Notes: generated from the sequence alone by a model not told the origin. A stretch of 64,000 nt of DNA from Natrononativus amylolyticus (GCF_024362525.1 NZ_CP101458.1:1860001-1924000); one strand, 5' to 3'. Counted from the stretch's first letter, positions 53,547-63,210 are shown. Made by a program: numbers and translations.

Positions 53547-54901
53547 AGAACCCCTACGCACTCGCGATGGACATGCAGCGACGGGCCTGGGAGAGCGCCG
53601 CCGAGGTCGCCGAGAAGAGCCGCGTCGCCCCCGAGCGCACGGAGACGTTCCACGACGTCGGGGTAGGGGAGACGCCGAGCGAGGTCGTCTACGAGGAGAA
53701 CAAGCTCCGCCTGCTCCACTACGAGTCCCAGACCGAGGAGCAACACGACGTGCCGATCCTCGTCGTTTACGCGCTGATCAACAAACCGTACATCCTCGAC
53801 CTCCAGCCCGACCGCTCGGTGGTGAAGACCTTACTCGAGTCCGGTTTCGACGTCTACCTGATCGACTGGGGCGAGCCCTCCCCGCTCGACCGCTCGCTCA
53901 CGCTCGAGGACTACGTCGACCGATACATCGACAACTGCGTCGACGTGGTTCGAGAGCGTTCGAGCCAGGAATCGATCAACCTGCTCGGCTACTGCATGGG
54001 CGGCACCATGTCGGCGATGTACGCCGCACTCCACCCCCAGAAGGTTCGCAATTTGGGCCTGATGGCCGCCGGCCTCTGCTTTACCGGCGAAGGCGGCGTC
54101 TTAGAGCAGTGGGGTGCCGAGGAGTACTACGACCCCGAAAAAGTCACCGATACGTTCGGCAACGTCCCGGCAGAGTTCCTGGACGTCGGCTTCGCGCTCA
54201 TGGACCCCGTTGCGAACAGCCTGACCAAGTACGTCCGCTTTTACGAGAACATGGACGACGAGGACTTCGTCGAGAACTTCGCCCGGATGGAGCGGTGGCT
54301 CTCGGAGGGGATCGACGTCGCCGGCGCCACCTACGACCAGTTCATCCGCGACGTCTACCAGGAGAACAGGCTGATCGAGAACGAACTCCACCTCGACGGA
54401 AAACACGTCGACATCGAGAACATCGAGATGCCGGTGCTCCAGATCGTCGCCGAGTACGACCACCTGATCCCGCCGGGCGCTTCCAAGCCGTTCAACGACG
54501 CGATTCCGAGCGAGGACACGGAGATCATGGAGTTCGCGACCGGCCACATCGGGATGTCGGTCTCCTCGAGAAGCCACGCCGAACTCTGGCCTGACGTCTG
54601 TGCGTGGTTCGAAGAGCGCTCGCAGATCGAGGAGTCGCTCGAGGCCGAACCCGATACACCGACAGCGGACGACGAGGCGGCCGACGCCGCCCTCGCCGAG
54701 GACGTCGCGGGCGACGAGACGGGCGCCGACGATCTGACGGCGATCACCGGAATCGGCGACGCCTACGCCGCCGACCTTCGCGAGGCGGGCGTCGAAACGT
54801 TCGAGGACCTCGCGACCGCCGACGCAGCCGATCTCGCCGCCGAAACCGGTCTCTCACCGTCTCGACTCGAGGACTGGATCGAGCGGGCGAGCGACCGCTG
54901 A
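53543..54901 (+). CDS. phaC: Class III PHA synthase PhaC with C-terminal HhH domain
   Basis: The product has 452 residues. The alpha/beta hydrolase core has the PHA synthase lipase-like box GYCMGG with nucleophile Cys151, Asp306 (EYDHLIPP) and His335 (TGHIGMS). It polymerises 3-hydroxyacyl-CoA into PHA. After the core, an acidic linker (about 361-396) leads to residues 398-450 that look like a helix-hairpin-helix module ([27 protein letters not shown]). That module is absent in classical PhaC. It overlaps phaE. Confidence 0.94.
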   Translation: MKNPYALAMDMQRRAWESAAEVAEKSRVAPERTETFHDVGVGETPSEVVYEENKLRLLHYESQTEEQHDVPILVVYALINKPYILDLQPDRSVVKTLLESGFDVYLIDWGEPSPLDRSLTLEDYVDRYIDNCVDVVRERSSQESINLLGYCMGGTMSAMYAALHPQKVRNLGLMAAGLCFTGEGGVLEQWGAEEYYDPEKVTDTFGNVPAEFLDVGFALMDPVANSLTKYVRFYENMDDEDFVENFARMERWLSEGIDVAGATYDQFIRDVYQENRLIENELHLDGKHVDIENIEMPVLQIVAEYDHLIPPGASKPFNDAIPSEDTEIMEFATGHIGMSVSSRSHAELWPDVCAWFEERSQIEESLEAEPDTPTADDEAADAALAEDVAGDETGADDLTAITGIGDAYAADLREAGVETFEDLATADAADLAAETGLSPSRLEDWIERASDR

Positions 54902-54989
54902 ACTCGCGGGTGGCGGATCCGCACCGATTCTCGGGACAGGAAAGTAACAGGTCGTTATTTATCGTCGGCCGAGCAATACGTGTACAACC

Positions 54990-55733
54990 ATGTCAATGGA
55001 CGGCCGAACGTGTGTCATTACGGGATCGGCGCGGGGGATCGGCCGCGGAATCGCAGAACACCTCGGGCGGGAGGGCGGGAACGTCGTCATCAACTACCGG
55101 TCGTCGGAGGGAGCGGCCCACGAGGTCGCCGAGGCGATCGAAGCCGCCGGGGGGCGGGCGATCACCGCACAGGGAGACGTCACGGACAGGGCGGACGTCG
55201 ATCACGTTCGAGCGGTGTGTCACGAGGCGTTCGGCCCCGCGGACGTGCTCGTCAACAACGCCGGAATCACCGCCGACACGCAGTTCACGAACATGAGCCG
55301 CGAGGAGTGGGATCGGGTGATGGACGTCAATCTCGGCGGGATGTTCAACTGCACCCGGGCGTTCTACGACGACCTCTGGAACGCCCACGAGGGGCGGCTC
55401 ATCAACATCTCGAGCATCGTCGGCAAGCAGGGGAACTTCGGCCAGGCGAACTACGCTGCCGCGAAAAGCGGGATGTTCGGGTTTACCCGGACCATCGCCC
55501 TCGAACTGGCCCAGGGTGGCTCGACCGCGAACTGCGTCGCGCCCGGTTTCACCCGCACCGAGATGCTCGAGAGCGTCCCCGAGAAGGTCCTCGATCGGAT
55601 CGTCGCGGGGATCCCCCTCGAACGGCTCGCGGAGGTCGAGGACATCGCCGCTGCCGTCCGATTTCTCGCGAGCGAGGAGTCTTCGTACATCACCGGCGAA
55701 GTGATCGACGTCAACGGCGGGATGGACCTGTAA
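54990..55733 (+). CDS. phaB: Acetoacetyl-CoA / 3-oxoacyl reductase PhaB
   Basis: The product has 247 residues, a short-chain dehydrogenase. The cofactor motif TGSARGIG is at residues 11-18, NNAG at 89-92, and the catalytic Ser142-Tyr155-Lys159 set (SSIVG, YAAAK) is complete. It reduces acetoacetyl-CoA to (R)-3-hydroxybutyryl-CoA, the monomer for PhaC. It lies 88 bases after phaC with its own TTATTTATCG box upstream, so it may be transcribed alone as well as with the operon. Confidence 0.9.
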   Translation: MSMDGRTCVITGSARGIGRGIAEHLGREGGNVVINYRSSEGAAHEVAEAIEAAGGRAITAQGDVTDRADVDHVRAVCHEAFGPADVLVNNAGITADTQFTNMSREEWDRVMDVNLGGMFNCTRAFYDDLWNAHEGRLINISSIVGKQGNFGQANYAAAKSGMFGFTRTIALELAQGGSTANCVAPGFTRTEMLESVPEKVLDRIVAGIPLERLAEVEDIAAAVRFLASEESSYITGEVIDVNGGMDL

Positions 55734-55759
55734 GATCGGTCGCACCACCTGGAGGAGCG

Positions 55760-56305
55760 TTATTCGGCCGACTGCTTCTCCTTTGCGAGCACCCGCACGT
55801 TCTCGATTCCCGTCTCGGGATACTGGCCGTCGTCGTCCTTCTCGACGGCTTTCACCATATCCCAGATCACGTTCAGCCCCGTCGTCACGCCCTCGAGCGC
55901 CTCCATCTCGCAGCCCGTTTTGCCCGTCGTTTCGACGGCGACCTCGAGTTCGATCCGATCCTCAGCGACGGCGAACTCGGTGTCGACGTTCGTAATCGGG
56001 ATCTGGTGACACATGGGGATCGTCTCCCAGGTGTGTTTGACCGCCTGTATCGCGCCGATTCGGGCGGTGGCGAGGACGTCGCCCTTGCCGACCTCGTCGG
56101 CTCGGATCGCCTCGATCGTCGTCGGCTGGAGGCGGATCTCGCCCACGGCGACCGCGCGGCGCCGCGAATCGGGTTTGTCGCCTACGTCGACCATCTGGGC
56201 GTCGCCTTCGGCCGTCGTGTGGGTGAGATCGTTGGCGGTTCCAGGCTCGTCTGCCGTGCCGGGGTCGTCGGCGTGGCGCGTCTCGGAGCGGTCGTCCTCA
56301 CTCAT
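55760..56305 (-). CDS. moaC: Cyclic pyranopterin monophosphate synthase MoaC
   Basis: The product has 181 residues. An acidic N-terminal stretch of about 30 residues precedes the MoaC core: MVDVGDKPDSRRRAVA, KGDVLATARIGAIQAVKHTWETIPMCHQIPI and KTGCEMEALEGVTTGLNVIWDMVKAVEKD. It builds the pterin ring of the molybdenum cofactor. Start overlaps the end of nnr by eight bases. Confidence 0.95.
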   Translation of the reverse strand: MSEDDRSETRHADDPGTADEPGTANDLTHTTAEGDAQMVDVGDKPDSRRRAVAVGEIRLQPTTIEAIRADEVGKGDVLATARIGAIQAVKHTWETIPMCHQIPITNVDTEFAVAEDRIELEVAVETTGKTGCEMEALEGVTTGLNVIWDMVKAVEKDDDGQYPETGIENVRVLAKEKQSAE

Positions 56306-57725
56306 CGTCACCACCCCATAGCGCCGCCGGGATCTCCTCGAGCAGGTCCGAAGCGAGCAGTCCGCCGTGTTTCGTCTCGGCCACCCGCTCGCCCGCGGTG
56401 CCGTTGACGCGGGCGGCCGCGCAGGCCGCCTCGAACGGCTCGGCGTGCTCGAGCAGTCCGGCGACGATGCCCGCGAGCAGGTCGCCGGTGCCGCCGACGG
56501 CCATTCCCGGCACCCCCGAGCGGTCGATTCTCGTCCGCTCGCCGTCGGTGATCACGTCCTCCTCGCCCTTCGCGAGGATCACGTGGCCCAGCTCAGCGGA
56601 GAGCGTCTCGATCTCCTCGAGCACCGCCCGCAGGTCGTCGACCTCCGGCCCGCCCAGATCCGCCAGTTCGCGGCGGTTGGGCGTACAGACCAGCGTCGCC
56701 TCGGTGTCGACCTCGGGGACGACCGACAGCGCGTCGGCGTCGACCACGACGGGACCGGTGTAGGACTCGAGGAACGCGCGGGCGGCCTCGAGCGTCTCCT
56801 CGGCGCTGCCGAGTCCCGGCCCCAGCACGACGACGTCGTCGTAAGACTCGGCGGTGTCGACCAGATCGGCCACCTGGTCGGGCGTCAGCCGGTCGCTCTC
56901 GTAGGGCTGGACGATGAGGTCCTCGGCGTACCCCTGGATCTCCCCGCCGACGGTGTCGGGTGCGGCGACGAACGAGAGCTCCGCTCCCGCCCGCAACGCG
57001 GCCTGGGCGGCCAGTGCGGGCGCTCCCGTATAGGGTCCGCCGCCGATGACGAACGCCCGGCCCGCCCGCTCGTCGGGTCGGGCCAGCGAGACGTCGCCCG
57101 GCCCGACGAACCGCTCTGCGGCGGCCGGGATGCCGATGTCGGCGACGGTGACGTCGGCCTCGAGGTCCTCGAGGCCCGGCTTGCTCTCGTGGAACGTCAC
57201 CACTCGATCGGCGTCGACACCGTTTGCGGCGTGGTCGCCCGCGTCCGCGTCGAACCCGGAGGGGACGTCGACGGCGACGACCGTGGCGTCGGCATCGTTT
57301 ATCGCCCGCGCGGCGGTCGCTTCCGGCTCGCGGAGCTCCCCCGAGATACCCGTACCGAGCATCGCGTCGACGATCACGTCCGCGTCCGGAATCTCGAGGG
57401 TCCGCGAGTCGGGTACCTCTCGAACGTCGTACTCGCCGGCCTCGAGGGCCTCCCAGTTCTCACGGGCGATCTCGGTCCCGACTTTCTCGGCACGGCCGAG
57501 CAGCAGGGTGGTAACGTCGTAGGCGTCCAGGAAGCGGGCGGCGACGAAGGCGTCTCCGCCGTTGTTCCCGCGACCCGAGACGATCGCGACCCGAGCGCCG
57601 GGATCGGCTATCCCGCGGACGACTCGAGCGACGGCGTTTCCGCTCGACTCCATCAGCTGCTTCTGGCTCACGCCGAGAGCGGCGGCGTTCTCGTCGACGG
57701 CGGCCATCCGTTCGCCGGTTATCAT
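56298..57725 (-). CDS. nnr: Bifunctional NAD(P)H-hydrate epimerase and dehydratase
   Basis: The product has 475 residues. The N-terminal YjeF_N domain (about 1-205; SGRGNNGGDAFVAAR, DAMLGTGISG) is the epimerase. The C-terminal YjeF_C domain (about 215-475; GGGPYTGAPALAAQAALRAGAE, GPGLGSAEETLE, VGGTGDLLAGIVAG) is the ADP- or ATP-dependent dehydratase. Together they repair hydrated NADH and NADPH. It overlaps moaC and is co-transcribed with it. Confidence 0.94.
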   Translation of the reverse strand: MITGERMAAVDENAAALGVSQKQLMESSGNAVARVVRGIADPGARVAIVSGRGNNGGDAFVAARFLDAYDVTTLLLGRAEKVGTEIARENWEALEAGEYDVREVPDSRTLEIPDADVIVDAMLGTGISGELREPEATAARAINDADATVVAVDVPSGFDADAGDHAANGVDADRVVTFHESKPGLEDLEADVTVADIGIPAAAERFVGPGDVSLARPDERAGRAFVIGGGPYTGAPALAAQAALRAGAELSFVAAPDTVGGEIQGYAEDLIVQPYESDRLTPDQVADLVDTAESYDDVVVLGPGLGSAEETLEAARAFLESYTGPVVVDADALSVVPEVDTEATLVCTPNRRELADLGGPEVDDLRAVLEEIETLSAELGHVILAKGEEDVITDGERTRIDRSGVPGMAVGGTGDLLAGIVAGLLEHAEPFEAACAAARVNGTAGERVAETKHGGLLASDLLEEIPAALWGGDDE

Positions 57726-57845
57726 ACCCGGCCGTTTGCTACCGGGCGCGAAAAACGTGTGGGAGGACGGTCGACCCCCGCAGGTCGGTACAGGCAGGGG
57801 CGGGGGGCGTCACCCTTAGGCCCGCGCGGCACCTGTCTTTCCGGT

Positions 57846-58370
57846 GTGAACGTCTTCTGGCTCGACGAGGATCCCGCGCTGGCCGCCCGCTACCACTGCG
57901 ACCAGCACGTCAACAAGCTGCTGCTCGAGGCCGCCCAGGTGCTCTGTACCGCCGCCAGGGGGAACGGCCTCGAAGCGGACTTCCTCTACCGGTCGACGCA
58001 CGCGAACCACCCGGTGACGCGGTGGGCGACGGAGTCGCGAGCGAACTGGCTGCGCCTGCGCGAACACGCCGCGGCGCTCAACGCGGAGTTCAAATCGCGG
58101 TACGGCCACGAGGACGACCACGCCAGCTGGGTGGTGATCGAGCGGATCGACCCCGACGAGATCGCGTTCCCGCAGGCGGAGCCGACGCCGCGACCGCAGG
58201 CGATGCCCGAGAGGTACAGGCGACCGGGTGACCCCGTCGCGGCCTATCGGGCGTACTACGCGGGCGAGAAGGCCGAGTGGGCGGAGTGGGCCTACACGGA
58301 CGAGCCGCCCTGGCTGGCCGACTACCGCGAGCGCGACTCGAGCGAGGGCTCCGCGTCGACCGCCGAGTGA
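57846..58370 (+). CDS. Conserved phage-family protein of unknown function
   Basis: The product has 174 residues. NVFWLDEDPALAARYHCDQH, then HVNKLLLEAAQVLCTA, HANHPVTRWATESRANWLRL, TPRPQAMPERYR and YRAYYAGEKAEW form a pattern I recall from many tailed phages and environmental genomes, with invariant His, Cys and Trp. No function is known to me. GTG is the start because the family begins with the N-V-F-W strand; the longer open frame reads antisense through nnr. It may have come from a virus. Confidence 0.75.
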   Translation: MNVFWLDEDPALAARYHCDQHVNKLLLEAAQVLCTAARGNGLEADFLYRSTHANHPVTRWATESRANWLRLREHAAALNAEFKSRYGHEDDHASWVVIERIDPDEIAFPQAEPTPRPQAMPERYRRPGDPVAAYRAYYAGEKAEWAEWAYTDEPPWLADYRERDSSEGSASTAE

Positions 58371-58376
58371 CCGGGG

Positions 58377-58655
58377 TCAGTACCGAACCTCGAACCCGTC
58401 GGCTCCCCGGGGCTCCTCGTACTCGGCTTGCACGTCCTCGACCTCGGCCGCCGGACTGCCCCCGTGACACCACTCGATCATCGAGTCGACCGCCTCCTCG
58501 GGCCCCTCGAAGACCGCCTCGACGCGGCCGTCCTCGAGGTTCCGCACCCAGCCGTCGACGCCGCGCTCCCGGGCGGTGTCACGGGTGTTCGCCCGGTAGT
58601 AAACGCCCTGTACCGTTCCCGAAACGAACACGTGCGCTCGCGTCCGATCGTTCAT
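58377..58655 (-). CDS. acyP: Acylphosphatase
   Basis: The product has 92 residues. It hydrolyses acyl phosphates. Catalytic residues appear in HVFVSGTVQGVYYRANTRDTARERGVDGWVRNLEDGRVEA: the Arg in YYRANT and the Asn in WVRNLEDG. It is convergent with the phage-family gene. The start is the first Met before the core. Confidence 0.94.
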   Translation of the reverse strand: MNDRTRAHVFVSGTVQGVYYRANTRDTARERGVDGWVRNLEDGRVEAVFEGPEEAVDSMIEWCHGGSPAAEVEDVQAEYEEPRGADGFEVRY

Positions 58656-58761
58656 ACATGAGCGCTCACCGGCGAGGTCCAAAAAATCGACGCCGCGCGA
58701 CGACAGTACGGGGACGCTGGCGCCGTGACGGTCACGATCCGATACCGCGGAGGCGGCCCTG

Positions 58762-59013
58762 ATGGGGATCATCGACCGCTTCGAGGACGAGTACGTCGAC
58801 GTCTCGAGCAGCCGCGCCTCGATCCGGGAGCTCCTCGAGCTGTTCGCCGGGTCGGTCGTGTTCGTCCTCGTCGCCGGCGGGCTGACGTGGTACCTGCTGG
58901 GCAGCACGGTCGCGTTCGGCGTCGTCGCCGTCCTCGCGGTGATCTTTTCGATTACGCTGGTTTCGCAGGCCTACTGGGCGCTGGTCGGCCGCGAGGATTA
59001 CGACGAGTCGTGA
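58762..59013 (+). CDS. Small two-helix membrane protein
   Basis: The product has 83 residues with two membrane helices (about 28-47 and 52-75) and acidic ends. No family recognised. The SSSRASIRELLELFAGSVVFVLVAGG pattern with a charged N-terminal helix is common in small haloarchaeal membrane proteins. It is divergent from acyP. Confidence 0.6.
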   Translation: MGIIDRFEDEYVDVSSSRASIRELLELFAGSVVFVLVAGGLTWYLLGSTVAFGVVAVLAVIFSITLVSQAYWALVGREDYDES

Positions 59014-59075
59014 GACGGTCCGTTGTCGTTCGGTACCGGTGATCGCCGGGAACACGCGACACCGATCCGTCCGAG

Positions 59076-60002
59076 TCACTCGCCGGTTCGGAGGTGATGG
59101 AAGACGTACGTCTGTGCGTACCCCGCGTGTTCGTCGCCGAACCGCTCGCGGATCGCCCGCGAGGTGTCCGCGTACGAACCGCGGTCGCAGTCGGGGTAGT
59201 GGTCCTCGATCGCCGTTCTGATCCACGTATCGAGCGGCACGGCCTCGTCGAAGTCGAGGGCGAACAGCAACACGCAGTCGGCAACCTTCTCGCCGACGCC
59301 GACGAACCGCGTCAGGTACTCCCGCGCCTCCTCGTACGGCAACTCCCGCGCGTCGGCCGGGTGGGCCTCGCCGCTGGCGACCATCTCCGCCGTCCGAGCC
59401 ACGTACGGGGCGCGGTAGCCGAGACCGAGGTCTCGAAGCTCGGCCTCCGTCGCAACGGCCAGTTCTTCGGGGGTCGGAAACGCGCGGTAGCGCTCGCCGT
59501 CGAACGAGACCGGTCGGCCGTACTCGTCGGCCAGCGTCTTCACCATTCCGTGGATGCGGCTCACCCGCATCTGGGCCGAACAGATGAACGAAATCAGCGT
59601 CCCGAAGGCGGGGTCCTCGACCAGCCGCATCCCGTCGTGGGCGGCGTAGGCCTCCGCGAGCAGCGGGTCCGCAGGCGCCCCGGCGGCGATCGACTCGAGG
59701 TCGTCGTCCAGTCGCAGGAGCCGTCGGACCGCGGTCTCGCCGTCGACGCCGTCGGTCGACTGCCACTCGAGGGTACCGTCGCGCTGGCGGGCGCGGATCA
59801 CCGCCGGACCGCCGTCGGAGACGTCGGCGAACGTCGGCTCCGTGCCGTTGAGGACGGTGCAGTACCACGCGACGGGGTTCGGTTCGCCGCCGTACATTCG
59901 GCCGTCCTCGCGGCGCCACAGGTAGGTCTGGCCGCTCTCGAGCGTCCGGTACAGGTCGAGGCCGCCCGACAGGTCGTCGATCGGGATCGAACCGGTCTCC
60001 AT
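59076..60002 (-). CDS. 8-oxoguanine DNA glycosylase (OGG1-like)
   Basis: The product has 308 residues. The HhH-GPD core has Lys239 (VGVGEKVADC) and Asp258 (VPLDTW), as in OGG1: LGLGYRAPYVARTAEMV, then RFVGVGEKVADCVLLFALD. The N-terminal domain (1-120) with SGQTYLWRRED is the OGG_N fold. It removes oxidised guanine and may cut the strand at the abasic site. Start METGSIPIDD fits the N-terminal domain. Probably important under strong light and oxidative stress. Confidence 0.92.
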   Translation of the reverse strand: METGSIPIDDLSGGLDLYRTLESGQTYLWRREDGRMYGGEPNPVAWYCTVLNGTEPTFADVSDGGPAVIRARQRDGTLEWQSTDGVDGETAVRRLLRLDDDLESIAAGAPADPLLAEAYAAHDGMRLVEDPAFGTLISFICSAQMRVSRIHGMVKTLADEYGRPVSFDGERYRAFPTPEELAVATEAELRDLGLGYRAPYVARTAEMVASGEAHPADARELPYEEAREYLTRFVGVGEKVADCVLLFALDFDEAVPLDTWIRTAIEDHYPDCDRGSYADTSRAIRERFGDEHAGYAQTYVFHHLRTGE

Positions 60003-60155
60003 CGGTACGTGGCTTCGGGAGCGACGGCTTGGGCCTTTCGAACCCGCGACCGGTAGTCGTCGTTCGAAGCGCGCACGGAATCGGGCGCCGTCGGCGCCGA
60101 TCCGCCCGATTTCAGCGGGCGAACCTTCATACTGTAGGCCATACAATACCTAGGT

Positions 60156-60623
60156 ATGAATTGCAGGGTTGTCGTCGAGGCTGCCGTCCCGGTGTTCGAC
60201 GTGGAGACCGAAGACGAAGCGATTCGGATCGCCATCTCGAAGACTGGCGAAATGTTGAACCCTGATCTGAACTACGTCGAGATCAACATGGGAACGCGCA
60301 CCTCGCCGTCGGGCGAGGAACTCCCCCCTGCGTTTATCGCCGCCGACGAGGCGCTGGTCGCGCTCGAACTAGAGATGACCGTTTTCAACGTCGAGCGAGA
60401 GGAACACGCCTCGAGAATCGCGCGCAAGGAGATCGGCCAGCGCCTCGAGAACATCCCGCTCGAGGTGCTCGAGGTGGTGGTTCTCGAAGACGAGGACGAA
60501 CACGAAGCGAGCGAAGACGACGAGAGCGACGAATCGTCGAACGCCGACGAGCAAGCGGAGAACCACGAGGGGGACGAGGAATCCGACGACGTTCTTCCCG
60601 AGTTCGAAGACCTCCTCGAGTAG
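60156..60623 (+). CDS. DUF555-family protein
   Basis: The product has 155 residues. The first 105 residues match the conserved archaeal DUF555/UPF0212 family (NCRVVVEAAVPVFDVETEDEAIRIAISKTGEMLNPDLNYVEI, then LEMTVFNVEREEHASRIARKEIGQRL). The rest is a very acidic disordered tail. Function unknown. The start follows the OGG1-like gene divergently; ACCTAGGTATG is just upstream. Confidence 0.85.
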   Translation: MNCRVVVEAAVPVFDVETEDEAIRIAISKTGEMLNPDLNYVEINMGTRTSPSGEELPPAFIAADEALVALELEMTVFNVEREEHASRIARKEIGQRLENIPLEVLEVVVLEDEDEHEASEDDESDESSNADEQAENHEGDEESDDVLPEFEDLLE

Positions 60624-60780
60624 GCGGACCGGTTGGACTCACTGAAACCGTCCGGGAGAGTTCGAAGAAACCCCGACGCACACAGGAACTCGGTATTGGT
60701 GACGCCTACCAGGGACCAATCTCAGCTTGGAACGGTGTGGTCACTCGTCGGTCGTTGTGTCTCGAGATGAAGTCGTCTAC

Positions 60781-61017
60781 TTAGTCTGCGGTTGCGGCGA
60801 CTGCTTCCGTCTCCTCTTCACGCATGTCATGAGTGATTCCCCCGGCGAGTGCAAAAACAGCGGCCTTGTGATCGGTTTTCGATTTGTGGATTGATGTCGG
60901 TCGAATCCCAAGCGATTCGTACTCATCGAGGTTAATCCGACAGTCGTTCCACTCTGCACACTGGTTCGATACCTCCGCAAGAAGGCCGTGAAGGTGAATG
61001 AGTTCCTGTTTCTTCAT
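60781..61017 (-). CDS. UPF0058-family protein
   Basis: The product has 78 residues. KKQELIHLHGLLAEV and YESLGIRPTSIHKSKTDHKAAVFALAGGI are the UPF0058 signatures. It is probably a small helical dimer; the function is not known. The second Met was chosen because the family begins MKKQELIHLH; a Met two codons earlier is possible. Confidence 0.88.
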   Translation of the reverse strand: MKKQELIHLHGLLAEVSNQCAEWNDCRINLDEYESLGIRPTSIHKSKTDHKAAVFALAGGITHDMREEETEAVAATAD

Positions 61018-61298
61018 AACCATCCATTCCTACCCACTGCAGGGTTATATTATTATCTTGAGTCTCGTTACCACACGACCCATGTTGGAATTATACCCTG
61101 TCTCTCTGTGAAACATATCGAAAGGGTATATTGTTGCATCGTAATCGGCCGACTGCGGTGTGGGTAAGAACCGACTAATCCGCACCGTTCCAGATTTATC
61201 TTCAAATTGTGACAGAGTCTACCCAGAGAGTTAGAAAGTACTCGGCGGAGAATCGTTAGGCGGTTCGAAATTACCGAGAAACGGGTTACTACGGCGGA

Positions 61299-61478
61299 CT
61301 ATCCGAGCTGTTTGAGCGTTCGCAGGTCGCGATCCGTTCGCGTGAACTCTGCGGTCCGCCGTGAGGCGTGACAGTTCGGGCAGTGGAACATCGCCGTCGA
61401 TTCGGGGAGATCACCCGGCGGCAGCTGCCAGTCTTTGGCACATTCGGGACACAACAGTCGAACGGTCGTTTCCTCCAT
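61299..61478 (-). CDS. Small zinc-ribbon protein
   Basis: The product has 59 residues. LLCPECAKDWQLPPGDLPESTAMFHCPNCHASR is a C-x2-C-x18-C-x2-C zinc ribbon. It lacks other domains. MEETTVRLL was chosen; an in-frame GTG five codons earlier would add VKRVV. Function unknown, possibly nucleic acid binding. The 281 bases upstream of it toward the UPF0058 gene have no further gene. Confidence 0.72.
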   Translation of the reverse strand: MEETTVRLLCPECAKDWQLPPGDLPESTAMFHCPNCHASRRTAEFTRTDRDLRTLKQLG

Positions 61479-61600
61479 GACAACCCGTTTCACACCCGAC
61501 GTGAAAAGCTTTGTCGCTACGACAGCGAGCGACTGTTGGCACTGGCGGACTGGCTGCAGGGAGAAGAATCAGAACCGGGTGAACGAGGTCGCCATCGTCA

Positions 61601-62572
61601 TCAGACCGCCGCCGCCGTCGACTCCGAGGCCTCGAGCAGCTCCTTGTACCGGTTGCGGATCGTCACTTCGGAGATGTTGGCGACCTCGCTGACGTCGTTC
61701 TGGGTGACCTTCTCGTTGGTGAGCAGCGCCGCTGCGTAGACGCCAGCGGCCGCGAGGCCGACCGGCGATTTCCCGCTGTGGACGCCCTTGCGTCGAGCGG
61801 AGTCGAGCAGTTCCCGCGCCGTCCGTTCGGTCTCGTCGGAGAGATCGAGGCCGCTGATGAACCGGGGCAGGTAGTGCTCCGGGTCGGCGGGCTGGACCTC
61901 GAGGCCGAGTTCGCGGACGATGTAGCGGTAGGTGCGGGTGAGCTCCATCCGGTCGACGCGGCTGACCGCCGAGATCTCGTCGAGGCTGCGGGGGGTGCCG
62001 GCCTGGCGGGCGGCGGCGTACAGCGACGCCGTCGCGACGCCCTCGATCGACCGCCCCGGCAGGAGGTCGTCCTCGAGCGCCCGGCGGTAGATCACGCTCG
62101 CGGTCTCGCGGACGTTCTCCGGGAGGCCGAGCGCACTGGCCATGCGGTCGATCTCGCCGAGGGCCTGCTTGAGGTTGCGCTCTTTGCTGTCGCGGGTGCG
62201 AAAGCGCTCGTTCCAGGTGCGGAGACGCTGCATCTTCTGTCGCTGGCGCGAACTCAACGCCTTGCCGTAGGCGTCTTTGTCCTGCCAGCCGATGTTCGTC
62301 GAGAGCCCCTGATCGTGCATCATGTTCGTGGTGGGGGCGCCGACGCGGCTCTTCTCGTCCTTCTCGGCCGAATCGAACGCGCGCCACTCCGGCCCGCGGT
62401 CGATCTCGTCCTCCTCGACGACGAGCCCGCAGTCGCTACAGACCGTCTCGGCGTGCTCGGTGTCGGAGACGAGTCGGCCGCCACACTCGGGGCAGTGCTC
62501 TTGCTCGTCAGTTCGGGCACTCTCGTCCCGCTCTGTCTCGCCAGTGTAGGTTCGGATTTTCGTATCTGTCAT
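61601..62572 (-). CDS. tfb: Transcription initiation factor B (TFB)
   Basis: The product has 323 residues. Zinc ribbon Cys27, Cys30, Cys45 and Cys48 (CPECGG, CSDCG) recruits RNA polymerase; the B-reader follows; two cyclin repeats start near residues 125 and 220, the second ending in the BRE-reading helix-turn-helix (VTQNDVSEVANISEVTIRNRYKEL). Haloarchaea carry many TFB paralogues with different roles. ATATAAAG near 62663-62672 on the minus strand is the TATA box, leaving about a 65-base leader with a short CTAAC/GTTAG palindrome. Confidence 0.96.
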   Translation of the reverse strand: MTDTKIRTYTGETERDESARTDEQEHCPECGGRLVSDTEHAETVCSDCGLVVEEDEIDRGPEWRAFDSAEKDEKSRVGAPTTNMMHDQGLSTNIGWQDKDAYGKALSSRQRQKMQRLRTWNERFRTRDSKERNLKQALGEIDRMASALGLPENVRETASVIYRRALEDDLLPGRSIEGVATASLYAAARQAGTPRSLDEISAVSRVDRMELTRTYRYIVRELGLEVQPADPEHYLPRFISGLDLSDETERTARELLDSARRKGVHSGKSPVGLAAAGVYAAALLTNEKVTQNDVSEVANISEVTIRNRYKELLEASESTAAAV

Positions 62573-62836
62573 GGTGGGTCGACTTCGTTACTCGGGGCTC
62601 CCGGGTGGGGGAACCAGAAGAAATCCCGGTCGCCTCGGCTAACAAATAGTTAGGGCGAAAAGCATATAAAGATTTCGGTCACTTAATAAGCTGTTCGGGG
62701 TTTCGGTTATGTACGTTTCGGTTATTACATGATCGATCATCGCACCTCCGAGACAGAATCTCTTCTCGAACAGAGCGTTTCCGGCGGCCCCGAAACCGGA
62801 GTGCGAGCAGCCGGGTCGATCGACCGTCGTCCGGGC

Positions 62837-63121
62837 TCAGACGGTAAACAGGTGTCCCTCGGACGGCACGTCGAACAGGCCGATCCGGGCGCCGGCGTCG
62901 AGCCAGGCGTGTCCGTACGAAAACGACGCCAGCGCGTTGACGAGATCGTCCTGTTCGCGAAAGTGCCGTCCGTCCTCGAAGTAGGACTCGGCCATCTCGT
63001 AACACTCGGCTGCGGCGTCGGCCATCGGCGTTTCTGCAGGCGGGGCGACCGTCGCCGCCTCGAGGGCCTCTCCGAGCAGGAGGCCGTACCGGTCGGTCTT
63101 TTCGGCGAGGTCGGCAGTCAT
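62837..63121 (-). CDS. DUF357-family protein
   Basis: The product has 94 residues, helical. YFEDGRHFREQDDLVNALASFSYGHAWLDAGARIGLF is the DUF357 signature found in most archaea. Function unknown; proposed to be a small helical dimer. The 264 bases between it and tfb contain only promoter-like DNA. Confidence 0.88.
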   Translation of the reverse strand: MTADLAEKTDRYGLLLGEALEAATVAPPAETPMADAAAECYEMAESYFEDGRHFREQDDLVNALASFSYGHAWLDAGARIGLFDVPSEGHLFTV

Positions 63122-63210
63122 ACCGGTACGTCGGGCGAGACCGTGCTAAACCCTTCGCTGTGTACCGCCGATAGGAACGCGTATCCGTCCGCTCGAGAGA
63201 GGGGTACGGA

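Noticed and set aside
56367-57845. Long 5' extension of the phage-family gene
   Set aside because: It runs antisense through nnr, whose domains are complete. The true start is a GTG at the first conserved motif.
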